A DNA stretch of 64,000 nucleotides from Verticiella alkaliphila (GCF_018904615.1 NZ_JADCNH010000001.1:62001-126000), one strand, 5' to 3'. Shown: positions 1 through 8,251, counted from the first letter of the stretch. Numbers and translations are program-made. Notes: generated from the letters alone by a model not told the origin.

Positions 1-209
1 GCGAGATCGACGCCCAGGGTGGGTGCCCAGGCCAGGCTGTGCTGCACCACCTCGCCCCGCTCGATGGCACCGGTGTATCCGAAGAACACAAGGAAGAAGC
101 CGAGCGGCAGGAGACAAGGCAGATAGCGCAATGGCCCCGGCAGGCGCGCGAGGCGCCAGCCCAGGAAGGCGCCGCCCCAGGCGAGGAGCAACAGGGTGAT
201 CAAAGTCAA
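1..209 (-). CDS. Mrp-type Na+/H+ antiporter subunit A, N-terminal fragment
   Basis: The reverse strand reads from a TTG start at 209 off the left edge of the window, giving 69 residues. They form two hydrophobic stretches followed by a segment ending SLAWAPTLGVDL, which resembles the stretch preceding the conserved DGL motif in MrpA/MnhA/PhaA-type antiporter subunits and related NADH dehydrogenase ND5-like proteins. A strong ribosome site, GGAGG at 216-220, lies 6 bases upstream and decides the start. By family knowledge this would be an inner-membrane subunit of a multisubunit cation/proton antiporter. The rest of the operon is outside the window, so assignment rests on a short N-terminus; a hydrogenase-4 or NuoL-like subunit is the alternative. 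Confidence 0.55.
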   Translation of the reverse strand, partial: MTLITLLLLAWGGAFLGWRLARLPGPLRYLPCLLPLGFFLVFFGYTGAIERGEVVQHSLAWAPTLGVDL

Positions 210-505
210 GATTGGCCTCCGGGCACAATCCGGCGCGTCGGGCGTGCGCGATACGCGCATGCGCGACGAAGCACACCAAGCCGAGGTTGCAGCACCTGGA
301 CCGGATTGTCGTCGTTGGGAAGGGATCCGGACGTCATCGGCGAAAGCGCGGCATGACGGCCAAAGCGAGGGCGCGAGGCGCACAGCGATGCGCGCCAGGT
401 AGGAGACGGGTTCACGGTATGGTCAAGCCCGCACTGGCGGCCCGACCAGTGCATGACACCTCCCGGCCACAGCGTGTGACCGAAACCCGACCACGATTCT
501 AGCGT
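210..505. other. intergenic region, no gene recognised
   Basis: This stretch separates the antiporter gene start (reading left) from the 3' end of the TonB receptor gene. Short open frames exist on both strands, but none has a ribosome site or a recognisable protein sequence. The promoter of the antiporter gene must lie here; I could not pick a convincing -35/-10 pair. Confidence 0.5.
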
Positions 506-540
506 GATTCACCCGGGGCATGTCTACCCCGGGGTGAATC
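506..540 (-). terminator. inverted repeat, probable end of TonB receptor transcript
   Basis: Arms GATTCACCC(C)GGGG and CCCCGGGGTGAATC face each other around an 8-base loop, with one base of asymmetry. It lies about 70 bases past the stop codon of the minus-strand receptor gene. No T-tract follows on the minus strand, so it may stabilise the 3' end or be a protein site rather than a classical intrinsic terminator. Confidence 0.4.
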
Positions 541-607
541 GAACGCACGGCGGCCTTCAGCGGGCGCACCGTCGAGGATCCGGCGCAGGCGTGCCGGATC
601 ACGCACG

Positions 608-2848
608 TCAATAGCTGATCGAGCCCGACAGCATGTAGGTGCGACCAGCGGCGTTCGTCGCGAACGAGCCCGAGGCCAGCCAGTAGCGGCGGTCGGCCAG
701 GTTCTCGATGTTCGCGCGCAGCACCACGTCCTTGCCGGCGATCTGCGTGCGATAGCGCGCACCCACGTCAAAGCGCGTATAGCCAGGCAGGCCCAGCGTG
801 TTCTGGTTGTTCAGATACAGGGACGAGGTGCGGATGACACGGCCATTCAGGCTCAGGCCGTCCACCCACGGTGTATCCCAATCCAGGCCCAGGTTGTAGG
901 TACGGGCCGGCACACCCGCGGCACGGTTGCCCTGGTTGACACCGTTCTGCGTCTTGGTGAGCTCAGCCTGTGTGAAAGCCGCGCTCGCCATCAGGCGCAG
1001 GCCGGGCATCACCTCGCCGTAGGCGGCCAGTTCCAGGCCGCGGTTGCGCTGCTCGCCGAAGTAGCCGTAGACGTTGTTGTCGTCGGCCTGGCCGGCGGGC
1101 CGGGCGATCTGGAACAGGGCCGCGCTGGTGATGACGTTGCCCCAGTCCACCTTGACGCCCGTCTCGTACTGACGGGACTTGTAGGGCGCGAGGATCTCGT
1201 CGCGGTTGGCATAGGTCGGGCCCACGATCGTGCCGCGCGTGAGGCCGTCGGTCATGTTGGCGTAGACCGAGACGTGCTCCCAGGGCTTGACAACGATGCC
1301 CACGAGCGGGGACGTGGCCGTGGCGCGGTAGCCGCTGGAGACGGCGCCGGTGGCCGCGAAGCTGTCCACGTCCACCGTCTGGCGACGAGCCCCCAGGGTC
1401 ACCAACACACGATCGTCCACGAAGGACAGCGTGTCCGAGATCGCGAAGCTGGTGAGGCCAGTCTGGGACGCCTTGACCGGATCAGGGCGCGTCGACGGCC
1501 CGGGCAGCAGATGTGACGGGTTGTAGATATTCGAAGCGACGGCGCCGGCGCCCTGCGTGTAGGCGTTGCCCGCCTCCTGGTCCAGGTAGCTCACGCCCAA
1601 GGCCACGCGATGCCCGACGGGCCCCGTCTGGAAACGCGCGGTGAGCCCCGCATCCGTGCTCAGCGTCTCGCTGTACGAATCGTAGAAGGTGGTATTGACG
1701 AAGAAGTTGCCATTGGCATCCACCGATTGGCGACCCAGATTCGTGGCACTGATCACGTTTACCGGGAAGACCTGGCGGTTGTAGCCTTCGCGATACCCCA
1801 CGCCGATGTGGCCTGAGATGTTGTCGGTGAAGTCGTACTCCAGGCGCGACATGATGGTCGAGTCGCGCTGCGTGAGCCGCGTGCCAGGATAGAAGTCTAC
1901 GCGCCCGTCCGGCGGCGCCGGCAGTTCGGTGAGCGTGGACAGCCAGCCGATCTGCGAGCGCACACCCTCGATCTCGTCGCCCTGATGGATCGCATCCATG
2001 GACCAGCGCAGGCGATCGCCCCGGTAGTCGATGCCGATCGCACCCATTTCGAGGCCTTGGTCGCCGCCGCGCAGCGTGTATTCACCACCACGCTTGACGC
2101 CATTGATACGCACGCCCCAGGCGTTGTCCTCGCCGAAGCGGCGGCCCAGATCGACCTGCGCCGTCACGTTCGACTTGCTCATGTAGCCCAGCGTGGCGCG
2201 CGCGAGCGGCTCGTCGTCCGCGCGCTTGGTGACCACGTTGATGCCGCCGCCCACCGAGCCGCTGGGCGGAATGCCGCGCATCAGCGCCCCGGGGCCCTTG
2301 AGTACCTCGACCCGCTCCAGGATCTGCACCGGCACGCGGCTGGAGGAGACCAGGCCATACAGGCCGTTCACGCTGACGTCGCCACTGCCGACGGCAAAGC
2401 CACGAATCTGGAAGTCCTCGCCGAAGCCACCGGTGCTGGTGAGGTTGCGCACGGAGGCGTCGTTCACGATCACGTCGGCGAGCGTGCGCGCCTGCTGATC
2501 GTGGATCAACTCGGACGTGTAGTTCATGGTGCTGAAGGGCGTGTCCATGATGTCTTCCGCCCCCAGCAGCCCGAGGCTGCCGCCCGTGGCCACCTGCCCG
2601 CCCGCATACACCGGAGAGAGATCACCCAGGATGCCGCCCGTGATCGTCACGGCCTGGAGCCGCGCCACTGGCGGTGCGGACTCGGGGGATGCGGCGGGCG
2701 TGCCCGAGCTCGCGGCGCGCTCCTGCGCGAGCGCTGGCGTGACGGTCATGCCGAAGGCGAGCGCGAGCGATAGGGCCAGGGTGGTGAGCCCGACAGGCGG
2801 CACGCCGCGGAGGGGAACGGAGTTCACGATGGAGAGTTTCCGGGTCAA
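608..2848 (-). CDS. TonB-dependent siderophore receptor
   Basis: Outer-membrane iron-siderophore receptor, 746 residues as drawn, the usual length of the family. Residues 1-41 form a signal peptide with a hydrophobic core and ALA-QE cleavage site. A plug domain follows, and then a long beta-barrel that ends in the aromatic residue Tyr with the familiar IENLADRRYW motif near the C-terminus. The barrel region resembles ferrichrome/hydroxamate-type (FhuA/FpvA-like) receptors, but substrate cannot be read. The start is a TTG at 2848 without a clear ribosome site; downstream GTG (IVNSV) is an alternative. A Fur-like palindrome about 50 bases upstream indicates iron repression. There is no sigma/anti-sigma pair next to it and no N-terminal signalling domain is obvious. 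Confidence 0.9.
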   Translation of the reverse strand: MTRKLSIVNSVPLRGVPPVGLTTLALSLALAFGMTVTPALAQERAASSGTPAASPESAPPVARLQAVTITGGILGDLSPVYAGGQVATGGSLGLLGAEDIMDTPFSTMNYTSELIHDQQARTLADVIVNDASVRNLTSTGGFGEDFQIRGFAVGSGDVSVNGLYGLVSSSRVPVQILERVEVLKGPGALMRGIPPSGSVGGGINVVTKRADDEPLARATLGYMSKSNVTAQVDLGRRFGEDNAWGVRINGVKRGGEYTLRGGDQGLEMGAIGIDYRGDRLRWSMDAIHQGDEIEGVRSQIGWLSTLTELPAPPDGRVDFYPGTRLTQRDSTIMSRLEYDFTDNISGHIGVGYREGYNRQVFPVNVISATNLGRQSVDANGNFFVNTTFYDSYSETLSTDAGLTARFQTGPVGHRVALGVSYLDQEAGNAYTQGAGAVASNIYNPSHLLPGPSTRPDPVKASQTGLTSFAISDTLSFVDDRVLVTLGARRQTVDVDSFAATGAVSSGYRATATSPLVGIVVKPWEHVSVYANMTDGLTRGTIVGPTYANRDEILAPYKSRQYETGVKVDWGNVITSAALFQIARPAGQADDNNVYGYFGEQRNRGLELAAYGEVMPGLRLMASAAFTQAELTKTQNGVNQGNRAAGVPARTYNLGLDWDTPWVDGLSLNGRVIRTSSLYLNNQNTLGLPGYTRFDVGARYRTQIAGKDVVLRANIENLADRRYWLASGSFATNAAGRTYMLSGSISY

Positions 2849-2896
2849 AAGATTGAGAGGACTGCGCTGCGATCAAAAACTTTATCGATTCTAATA

Positions 2897-2911
2897 CTTA
2901 TTCTCAATAAG
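2897..2911. promoter_or_regulatory. Fur-like palindrome upstream of TonB receptor
   Basis: CTTATTCTCAATAAG is a palindrome with 6-base arms in an AT-rich patch 49-63 bases upstream of the receptor start. Its AT-rich dyad resembles Fur boxes of betaproteobacteria (GAATG/TTCTC-type), and the target is an iron-uptake receptor. Confidence 0.55.
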
Positions 2912-2976
2912 AAACACAGTGTCATACCCGAAGTGGCGCCGGCGCGACGTTCAGCGGCGTTGTCGCACAGCCGACA

Positions 2977-3897
2977 TCAGGCGCGGGGACGGCGCCCGCG
3001 CTTGGCCTGCCGCATCTGCGCACACAGGTCGTATAGCGCCTGCGCGGCCGGGCTGAGCACAGTCGACTTCCGCCGGATCAGCCCGACCATGCGCTTGACC
3101 ACCGGATCGACGATCGGCACGCTCGCGAGAATGGGGTGATCCTTTGCCGGCATGGCCATCGACGGCACCACCGCCACCCCCAGCCCCGCCTCCACCAGAC
3201 CGATCATCGTCGTGCCGTGCCGCGTCTCGTACAGGCTGCGCGGCTGATCCGGCAGGCCCGCCAGCGCCTGATCGAGCAACAACCGATTGCCCGAGGCTTT
3301 GTCCGCTGCGATGTAGTCGTATTGCGCGAGTTCTGACCAGCGCACCGTGCGCTTGCGCGCGAGCGGATGATCGCGCCGGCAGGCCGCCACGAACTGCTCT
3401 TCCATCAACGGCTCGAAATCCACATCGGCCTCCTGCGAACCGACGAAGTTCAGGCCGAAATCGACTTCGCCGCGTGCCACAGCGTGCAGCACGGTGTTCG
3501 CGCTCTCGTCGACGATCTTCACGCGCACCTTGGGATAGCGCAAATGGAATTGGGCGATCACACTCGACAGAAAGTAGTTGACGGTCGAGGGCACGGCGGC
3601 GACGTTCACCTCCCCCATGCGCGTGGCTGCTACCCCGCGAATTGCGAGCAGCGTGGTGTCCAGCGCATCGAGGATTTGCCGGAGCTGGCGCTCGAAATCG
3701 CGGCCGACGACGGTCAGGCTCACGCGGCGAGTGGTGCGCTCGAGCAGCTTCACACCGAGCGCCTGTTCGAGCTTGTCGATGCGCCGGCTGAAGGCCGGTT
3801 GGGACAAATGCACCGACTCGGCTGCCTTGCGAAAGCTGCCGAGCTCGGCCACGGCGCGAAATGCCAGGAGATCGTCGATATCGAACGGAGACGCCAT
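2977..3897 (-). CDS. LysR-type transcriptional regulator
   Basis: 306 residues, standard for LysR regulators. The N-terminal helix-turn-helix spans roughly residues 5-62, with the typical FRKAAESVHLSQPAFSRRI pattern. A periplasmic-binding-like effector domain follows from about residue 90 to 295. The gene is divergent from the Bug receptor and PrpF-Bug fusion genes, 119 bases apart. A T-N11-A dyad at 3913-3935 lies between them, so it probably controls that operon and itself in response to a carboxylic acid ligand; the ligand is inferred only from context. It ends in a basic tail (RQAKRGRRPRA). Confidence 0.9.
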   Translation of the reverse strand: MASPFDIDDLLAFRAVAELGSFRKAAESVHLSQPAFSRRIDKLEQALGVKLLERTTRRVSLTVVGRDFERQLRQILDALDTTLLAIRGVAATRMGEVNVAAVPSTVNYFLSSVIAQFHLRYPKVRVKIVDESANTVLHAVARGEVDFGLNFVGSQEADVDFEPLMEEQFVAACRRDHPLARKRTVRWSELAQYDYIAADKASGNRLLLDQALAGLPDQPRSLYETRHGTTMIGLVEAGLGVAVVPSMAMPAKDHPILASVPIVDPVVKRMVGLIRRKSTVLSPAAQALYDLCAQMRQAKRGRRPRA

Positions 3898-3912
3898 GAC
3901 GCTGACCCAGGG

Positions 3913-3935
3913 ATTGATGTTTTTATTCTATCAAT
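3913..3935. promoter_or_regulatory. LysR box (T-N11-A dyad)
   Basis: ATTGAT and ATCAAT are perfect inverted 6-base arms separated by 11 bases, which is the textbook T-N11-A geometry of LysR-family operators. The dyad begins 16 bases from the LysR start codon and lies about 80 bases upstream of the Bug gene start, inside the shared divergent promoter region. Confidence 0.65.
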
Positions 3936-4016
3936 GCTTCGTTTCTTTGCAATTCACCGAATAACGCCCGCCCCATAAGATGCGCTCGTCATCACTACAC
4001 AACACGGAGACACTCC

Positions 4017-4982
4017 ATGACCCGCATTGGCCTGGCCGCCCTCACCCTGTGCGTCTCGACGCTCGCCCTGGCGAGTGAATCCGCACCCTATCCGTCGCGC
4101 GCCATCACCATCGTCGTACCCACTGCACCGAGTGGCGGCAACGACTTGATCGCGCGCACCCTGGCCCAGAAGCTGAGCCCGCTACTGGGCCAATCGGTCA
4201 TCGTGGAAAACCGCGCCGGTGCCAACGGTGCCATCGGCACGGAGACCGTGGCGCGCGCCGCCCCGGATGGGTACACGCTGCTGCTCGGCTACATCGCCAC
4301 CCATGCGATGAACCCTGCCCTGCAGACGCTGCGTTACGACCCGGTCAAGGACTTCACGCCCATCAGCCTCCTGGGCTACTCGCCAACGGTGATGGTGGCC
4401 AACCCGAAAGCGGACATCAAGGATGTGGGCGACCTCGTCGCGCAACTGAAGGCCAGCCCGGACAAGTACGCCTACGCCACGGCCGGCAACGGCACGGCGC
4501 CGCACTTCGCGGGCGAGCTCTTCCAGCTCAACGCCGGCGTGAAGATGCTCGGCGTCCCGTACAAGGGCTCGGCGCCCGCGATGACCGACACCGTGGGCGG
4601 ACAGACCCAGCTCATGTTCCCGAGTCTGTTCACCGCCGCGCCCTACATCAAGGGCGGCCAGTTGAAGGCGCTCGCCATCGCCGGCCCGGAACGCGCCCCC
4701 TCGATGCCCGATATCCCCACGCTGAAGGAAGCCGGCGTGGACGGCGTGGAGGTGCAGCAGTGGTATGCGATCTTCGCCCCGGCCAACACCCCGGCGCCCG
4801 TCGTGGAAAAACTCAACGCGGCGTTCAACGCCGTCCTGAAGGATCCGGACGTGGTGCGCCGCATGAAGGAGCACGGCGCCGACGTCGCACTCAGTACGTC
4901 GGCCGAGCTGGGCGACCTGGTGAAGTCCGAGCTCGCGCGCTGGAAGGACGTCGTCACCAAGACCAACATCGCCATCAACTGA
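4017..4982 (+). CDS. Bug-type periplasmic carboxylate-binding receptor (TctC family)
   Basis: 321 residues with a cleavable signal peptide (residues 1-19, hydrophobic and ending LALAS). The mature protein has the family hallmarks YPSRAITIVVPTAPSGGND near the start, ENRAGANG, and the AAPDGYTLLLGY segment. Such proteins bind carboxylic acids in the periplasm and either feed a TctAB permease or signal; no tctAB genes are in view. A GGAGA site precedes the ATG. The gene is followed 24 bases later by the PrpF-Bug fusion, whose C-terminal half is closely similar to it, suggesting local duplication. Divergent from a LysR gene that probably regulates it. Confidence 0.93.
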   Translation: MTRIGLAALTLCVSTLALASESAPYPSRAITIVVPTAPSGGNDLIARTLAQKLSPLLGQSVIVENRAGANGAIGTETVARAAPDGYTLLLGYIATHAMNPALQTLRYDPVKDFTPISLLGYSPTVMVANPKADIKDVGDLVAQLKASPDKYAYATAGNGTAPHFAGELFQLNAGVKMLGVPYKGSAPAMTDTVGGQTQLMFPSLFTAAPYIKGGQLKALAIAGPERAPSMPDIPTLKEAGVDGVEVQQWYAIFAPANTPAPVVEKLNAAFNAVLKDPDVVRRMKEHGADVALSTSAELGDLVKSELARWKDVVTKTNIAIN

Positions 4983-5006
4983 CCGCAGCACCCGAAGAGA
5001 CCGTCG

Positions 5007-7019
5007 ATGAAACACGCCATCCCCTGTGTCCTGATGCGCGCAGGCACGTCCCGAGGCCCGTTCTTCCTGAAGGACTGGCTGCCCGATGATGAGACCGCCC
5101 GTGACCAGGTCCTCATCGGGGCCATCGGTGCCTCGGACCCTCTGCAGCTGGATGGGCTGGGGGGCGGCAGCACCCTCAACAGCAAAGTGGCGATCGTGTC
5201 GCGGTCCCGCCATGCCGATTGCGATCTGGACTATCTCTTCGCACAGGTCGGCGTGGGACACCGCTCGGTGGACACCCGCCCGAATTGCGGCAACATGCTG
5301 GCGGGCGTGGCGCCCTTTGCGATCGAACAAGGGCTCATCCCGGCAACCGACGGCACCACCACCGTGCGGATCTTCAACGTGAACACCGGCGCCAAGATCG
5401 ACGCCACGGTGCGCACGCCGCACGGCAAGGTGACGTACGAAGGCGACGCTCGCATCGACGGTGTCGCCGGGACGGCCGCCCCCATCCTGCTGAACTTCCT
5501 CGACGCCTGGGGCGCGGTGACGGGCAGCGTCTTTCCGACGGGCCAGCGGATCGACGCCGTCGACGGCGTCGAACTGACCTGCATCGACGCTGCCATGCCG
5601 CTCATGATCGTGCGCGCGAGCGATCTGGGCGTCTCCGGCCGCGAGCGGCCTGCCGAGCTCGATGCCAACGCAGATCTCCTGGCGCGCCTGGAAACGCTGC
5701 GGCTGCAGGCCGGCCGCATGATGGGGCTGGGCGACGTCACCGGCAGCGTGATTCCCAAGCCCGTACTCGTGAGTGAAGGTGACTCGGCAGACAGCATCAC
5801 CTCGCGCTACTTCACCCCGCACAAGTGTCATGCATCGCACGCCGTGACCGGCGCGATCGGGGTGGCGACGGCATTCTGCCTGCCCGGCACCGTGGCGAGC
5901 GGGCTCATGCGCACGCCCGGTCAGCACGACGTGCGCGTGCTGCACCCGGCAGGTCAGATCGACATTGCCGTCGCGCTGGAATGTCAGGACGAAGGTGTCG
6001 TCGTCACGCGTGCCGCCCTGGTGCGCACGGCACGCCGGATCATGCAAGGCCTGCTGCAACTGCCGCCCTACGTGTTCCCCAGCGACGCCGATGACGCCGA
6101 CCCGCCGCGGCGCGCGGCTGCCCGACCCTTGCACATCATCGTGCCCACCAGCGCCGGCGGCGGCAACGACACCATCGCGCGCACCCTGGTGAGCAAGCTG
6201 GAACCCCTGCTGGACCGCCGCATCGCCGTGGACAACCGCGCTGGCGCCAATGGCAGCGTAGCCTGCGACTACGTACGGGCGGCCAAGCCCGATGGGGACA
6301 CCCTGCTCTTTGGCTACATCGCAACCCACGGCATCAATCCCGCTCTGCAGGCGCTGAACTACGACCCCGTGGCGGACTTCTCGCCCATCGGACTGATCGG
6401 GTTCTCACCCACGCTGCTGGTCGTCCCGACCGCGCTGCCGATCACGGATGTTGCCGGCCTGATCCAACTGCTGCGCCAATCGGATGCCCAATTCTCCTAC
6501 GCCTCTGCTGGCGTGGGCACCGTGCCGCACCTGGCCGCCGAGCTCTTTCAGCTGCAGACGGGCACGTCGCTACGCCGCACGGAATTCTCGGGGGCGGGCC
6601 CGGCCATCCTCGATGTGGCGAGCGGTGCGACCCACATCATGTTTCCCAGTCTCTTCACCGCCCTGCCCCACCTGAAGAGCCATCGGCTGCGCGCCCTGGG
6701 CGTGGCCGGCCCCGAGCGGCTCGCCGCCTGCCCCGATGTACCGACCTTCCAGGAGCTTGGCCTTTCGGCGCTGTCGATGACGCAGTGGTACGCCCTTTTT
6801 GCACCGGCCAAGACGCCGTACGCGGTCACGCGCCGCCTCAACGCCGCACTCAATGCCGTGCTGGCCGATCCCGACGTGGTGGCCCGGCTGGCGCAGGATG
6901 GCGCCACCGTGCAGACTTCCACCCCGGGCGAACTGCACGATCTGCTGCTGCGCGAAGGCGAAACCTGGCAGGACGTCGTCAGCCGGACGGGCTTGCGGCT
7001 GAGCATGCCCGTCGAGTGA
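5007..7019 (+). CDS. PrpF-family isomerase fused to a Bug-type binding domain
   Basis: One continuous 670-residue frame holds two families. Residues 1 to about 358 are a PrpF/4-oxalomesaconate tautomerase-like enzyme: start LMRAGTSRGPFF, GLGGGSTLNSKVAIV, and RPNCGNMLAGVAPFAIE with a conserved Cys; these cytoplasmic enzymes isomerise unsaturated tri- and dicarboxylates. A short acidic/basic linker (about 359-374) follows. Residues about 375-670 are a Bug receptor domain (IIVPTSAGGGND, DNRAGANG, KPDGDTLLFGYIATH) without any signal peptide. The Bug half is clearly related to the upstream receptor, with the same GYIATH and MFPSLFTA segments. Family members of the second type are periplasmic, so the fused domain would be stranded in the cytoplasm unless exported differently. 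No frameshift is needed to join the halves; a fusion by deletion between tandem genes is the simplest origin. Confidence 0.85.
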   Translation: MKHAIPCVLMRAGTSRGPFFLKDWLPDDETARDQVLIGAIGASDPLQLDGLGGGSTLNSKVAIVSRSRHADCDLDYLFAQVGVGHRSVDTRPNCGNMLAGVAPFAIEQGLIPATDGTTTVRIFNVNTGAKIDATVRTPHGKVTYEGDARIDGVAGTAAPILLNFLDAWGAVTGSVFPTGQRIDAVDGVELTCIDAAMPLMIVRASDLGVSGRERPAELDANADLLARLETLRLQAGRMMGLGDVTGSVIPKPVLVSEGDSADSITSRYFTPHKCHASHAVTGAIGVATAFCLPGTVASGLMRTPGQHDVRVLHPAGQIDIAVALECQDEGVVVTRAALVRTARRIMQGLLQLPPYVFPSDADDADPPRRAAARPLHIIVPTSAGGGNDTIARTLVSKLEPLLDRRIAVDNRAGANGSVACDYVRAAKPDGDTLLFGYIATHGINPALQALNYDPVADFSPIGLIGFSPTLLVVPTALPITDVAGLIQLLRQSDAQFSYASAGVGTVPHLAAELFQLQTGTSLRRTEFSGAGPAILDVASGATHIMFPSLFTALPHLKSHRLRALGVAGPERLAACPDVPTFQELGLSALSMTQWYALFAPAKTPYAVTRRLNAALNAVLADPDVVARLAQDGATVQTSTPGELHDLLLREGETWQDVVSRTGLRLSMPVE

Positions 7020-7037
7020 GCATCGAGCGCCCATGAC

Positions 7038-7072
7038 AAAAGGCCGAATCCCGTGAAGGATTCGGCCCTTTT
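7038..7072 (+). terminator. intrinsic terminator after the PrpF-Bug gene
   Basis: AAAAGGCCGAATCC pairs with GGATTCGGCCCTTTT around a short loop, one bulged base. It ends in a T-tract on the plus strand and begins 19 bases after the fusion gene stop codon. The flanking A-run lets it also serve the convergent cold-shock gene. Confidence 0.8.
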
Positions 7073-7119
7073 ACCCGCGTCGTTCCAGACGCCCGCCGCG
7101 AAGGCGGGCAGTCGGATAC

Positions 7120-7323
7120 TTACAGGGGGGTGATCTTCGTGGCTTGCGGGCCCTTGGGACCATTGCCGGCGGTGAAGCTCACGCGCTGGTTTTCTTCCAG
7201 CGAGCGGTAGCCCGAGCCTTGAATTTCGGAGAAGTGCGCGAACAGGTCCTTGCCACCGTTGTCAGGAACGATGAAGCCGAAGCCCTTTTCGGAGTTGAAC
7301 CACTTGACGATACCGGTTTCCAT
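7120..7323 (-). CDS. cold-shock-domain protein (CspA family)
   Basis: 67 residues, a single cold-shock domain that binds single-stranded RNA/DNA. RNP1 (KGFGFI) is at residues 13-18 and RNP2 (DLFAHF) at 26-31; the start [10 protein letters not shown] is typical. The ATG at 7323 is chosen because homology begins exactly there, although the frame stays open far upstream. A good sigma-70 promoter at 7468-7496 implies an untranslated leader of about 135 bases, the size of the structured leaders of cold-inducible csp genes. The leader may therefore control translation by temperature (inference). Confidence 0.93.
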   Translation of the reverse strand: METGIVKWFNSEKGFGFIVPDNGGKDLFAHFSEIQGSGYRSLEENQRVSFTAGNGPKGPQATKITPL

Positions 7324-7467
7324 GAGAATCCTTGATAAGTAAAAGCGGACAGATGTCCAGGACAGACAATCAAGGTGGGACATGGACAGCAATGACGCAC
7401 CCCGGAAGGTGCACCCGTTCGCGAGCGGACAGCCGAACAGATCACGACACTTGAAGAATCTGGCGAC

Positions 7468-7496
7468 ACTATACGCGGGAATGCGAACTTTCCCAA
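7468..7496 (-). promoter_or_regulatory. sigma-70 promoter of the cold-shock gene
   Basis: On the minus strand, TTGGGA (7491-7496), a 17-base spacer and TATAGT (7468-7473) form a good -35/-10 pair. Transcription would start near 7460. The -35 hexamer lies inside the first copy of the 24-base tandem repeat. Confidence 0.6.
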
Positions 7497-7535
7497 ACGA
7501 GATTTGCAACGCTTTCCCAAACGAGATTTGCAACG
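7488..7535. repeat. perfect 24-base tandem duplication at the csp promoter
   Basis: The unit CTTTCCCAAACGAGATTTGC followed by AACG occurs twice without gap or mismatch (7488-7511 and 7512-7535). The copy nearer the cold-shock gene supplies its -35 element; the other sits just upstream of the promoter. Confidence 0.9.
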
Positions 7536-7716
7536 GGTTTGCACGCGCTGCGCGCCTTGCCGTCCTAGGGCGCTGACGCCTCGGCCCGGCAGCCTTGCGC
7601 GCAGCATGCGCGCCACGCAAAAAGCATGGCACGTCAGAGCCATAGGCGAGGCAGACAGGCAAGCCTACAGTGGCTCCATCGGCTCAGCGATGGGTCACAT
7701 AGAAAGGAAGCACGCC

Positions 7717-7938
7717 ATGTCCGATTCGATCCCTGCGGTCCAGCAAGCGAACCCGGTGCTGAGCGACGATGCGCTGACGGCAGCCTCCGGGGGTCTAAGC
7801 TGGGCAGATGTGGGCGACTTTTACGTGACGGGCGCAAAGATGAGCATGCGCACCCCCCTTTGGCTGACCGGATCCTCGGACACTTCGGTCGTGAACGAAC
7901 TCTTCGATCCCCTGTATCCGACGCGAATGGCTTCTTGA
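7717..7938 (+). CDS. small peptide with double-glycine-type leader (bacteriocin/RiPP-like)
   Basis: 73 codons preceded by a clear ribosome site (AAAGGAAG, 7703-7710) before the ATG. Residues 1-26 look like a double-glycine leader: the segment LSDDALTAASGG has the acidic-hydrophobic pattern followed by GG that C39-peptidase ABC transporters cleave in bacteriocin, microcin and some RiPP precursors. The predicted core is residues 27-73, without Cys and rich in Ser/Thr/aromatic residues. I recognise no homologous family. No maturation or export gene lies within view, so processing would depend on genes elsewhere. A terminator follows at 8062-8098. Could also be an unrelated small secreted or cytosolic peptide. 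Confidence 0.6.
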   Translation: MSDSIPAVQQANPVLSDDALTAASGGLSWADVGDFYVTGAKMSMRTPLWLTGSSDTSVVNELFDPLYPTRMAS

Positions 7939-8061
7939 GGACGTGAACGACCCAGGTATGGCAGCGCACCGCGTCGGTTCTGTATATGCACGTCATCGCC
8001 GGGACGTGATCGCGCTGGCAACGCTGCCTGCACAACGTCGGGGAGCACGACGCAGGACAAC

Positions 8062-8098
8062 AAAAAACCCGCGCACTCAACGAGTGACGCGGGTTTTT
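8062..8098. terminator. bidirectional intrinsic terminator
   Basis: AAAAACCCGCG pairs with CGCGGGTTTTT, extended inside by CACT/AGTG, with T-tracts on both strands. It ends the small-peptide transcript on the plus strand and the tRNA-Val transcript on the minus strand, whose CCA end is 33 bases away. Confidence 0.85.
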
Positions 8099-8130
8099 GG
8101 CAACGTCTTACGACGTTGGCAGGCATCCTT

Positions 8131-8207
8131 TGGTAGGCGGTATAGGAATCGAACCTACGACCTCCACGATGTCAACGTGGCGCTCTAACCAACTGAGCTA
8201 ACCGCCT
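8131..8207 (-). tRNA. tRNA-Val (anticodon GAC)
   Basis: Reverse-strand cloverleaf of 77 bases including an encoded CCA. The acceptor stem AGGCGGT pairs with ACCGCCT. The D-arm is TAGCTCAGTTGGTTAGAGC. The anticodon stem CCACG/CGTGG encloses loop TTGACAT, so the anticodon is GAC and reads valine GUC. The T-arm contains GGTTCGATTCC. A near-consensus promoter lies directly upstream and a terminator directly downstream, so it is a single-gene transcript. Confidence 0.95.
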
Positions 8208-8222
8208 GCAACCGAGAACGAA

Positions 8223-8251
8223 ATATTAACCTCTTCTTTTGGACGTGTCAA
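8223..8251 (-). promoter_or_regulatory. sigma-70 promoter of tRNA-Val
   Basis: Consensus -35 TTGACA (8246-8251), 17-base spacer, -10 TAATAT (8223-8228) on the minus strand, 15 bases upstream of the mature tRNA 5' end. Confidence 0.85.

Noticed and set aside
4182-6329. 715-codon antisense frame opposite the PrpF-Bug gene
   Set aside because: Mirror frame without start signals or recognisable sequence.
7488-7535. Short repeats that might be a mini CRISPR
   Set aside because: Only two copies, directly adjacent with no spacer, and located in a promoter.
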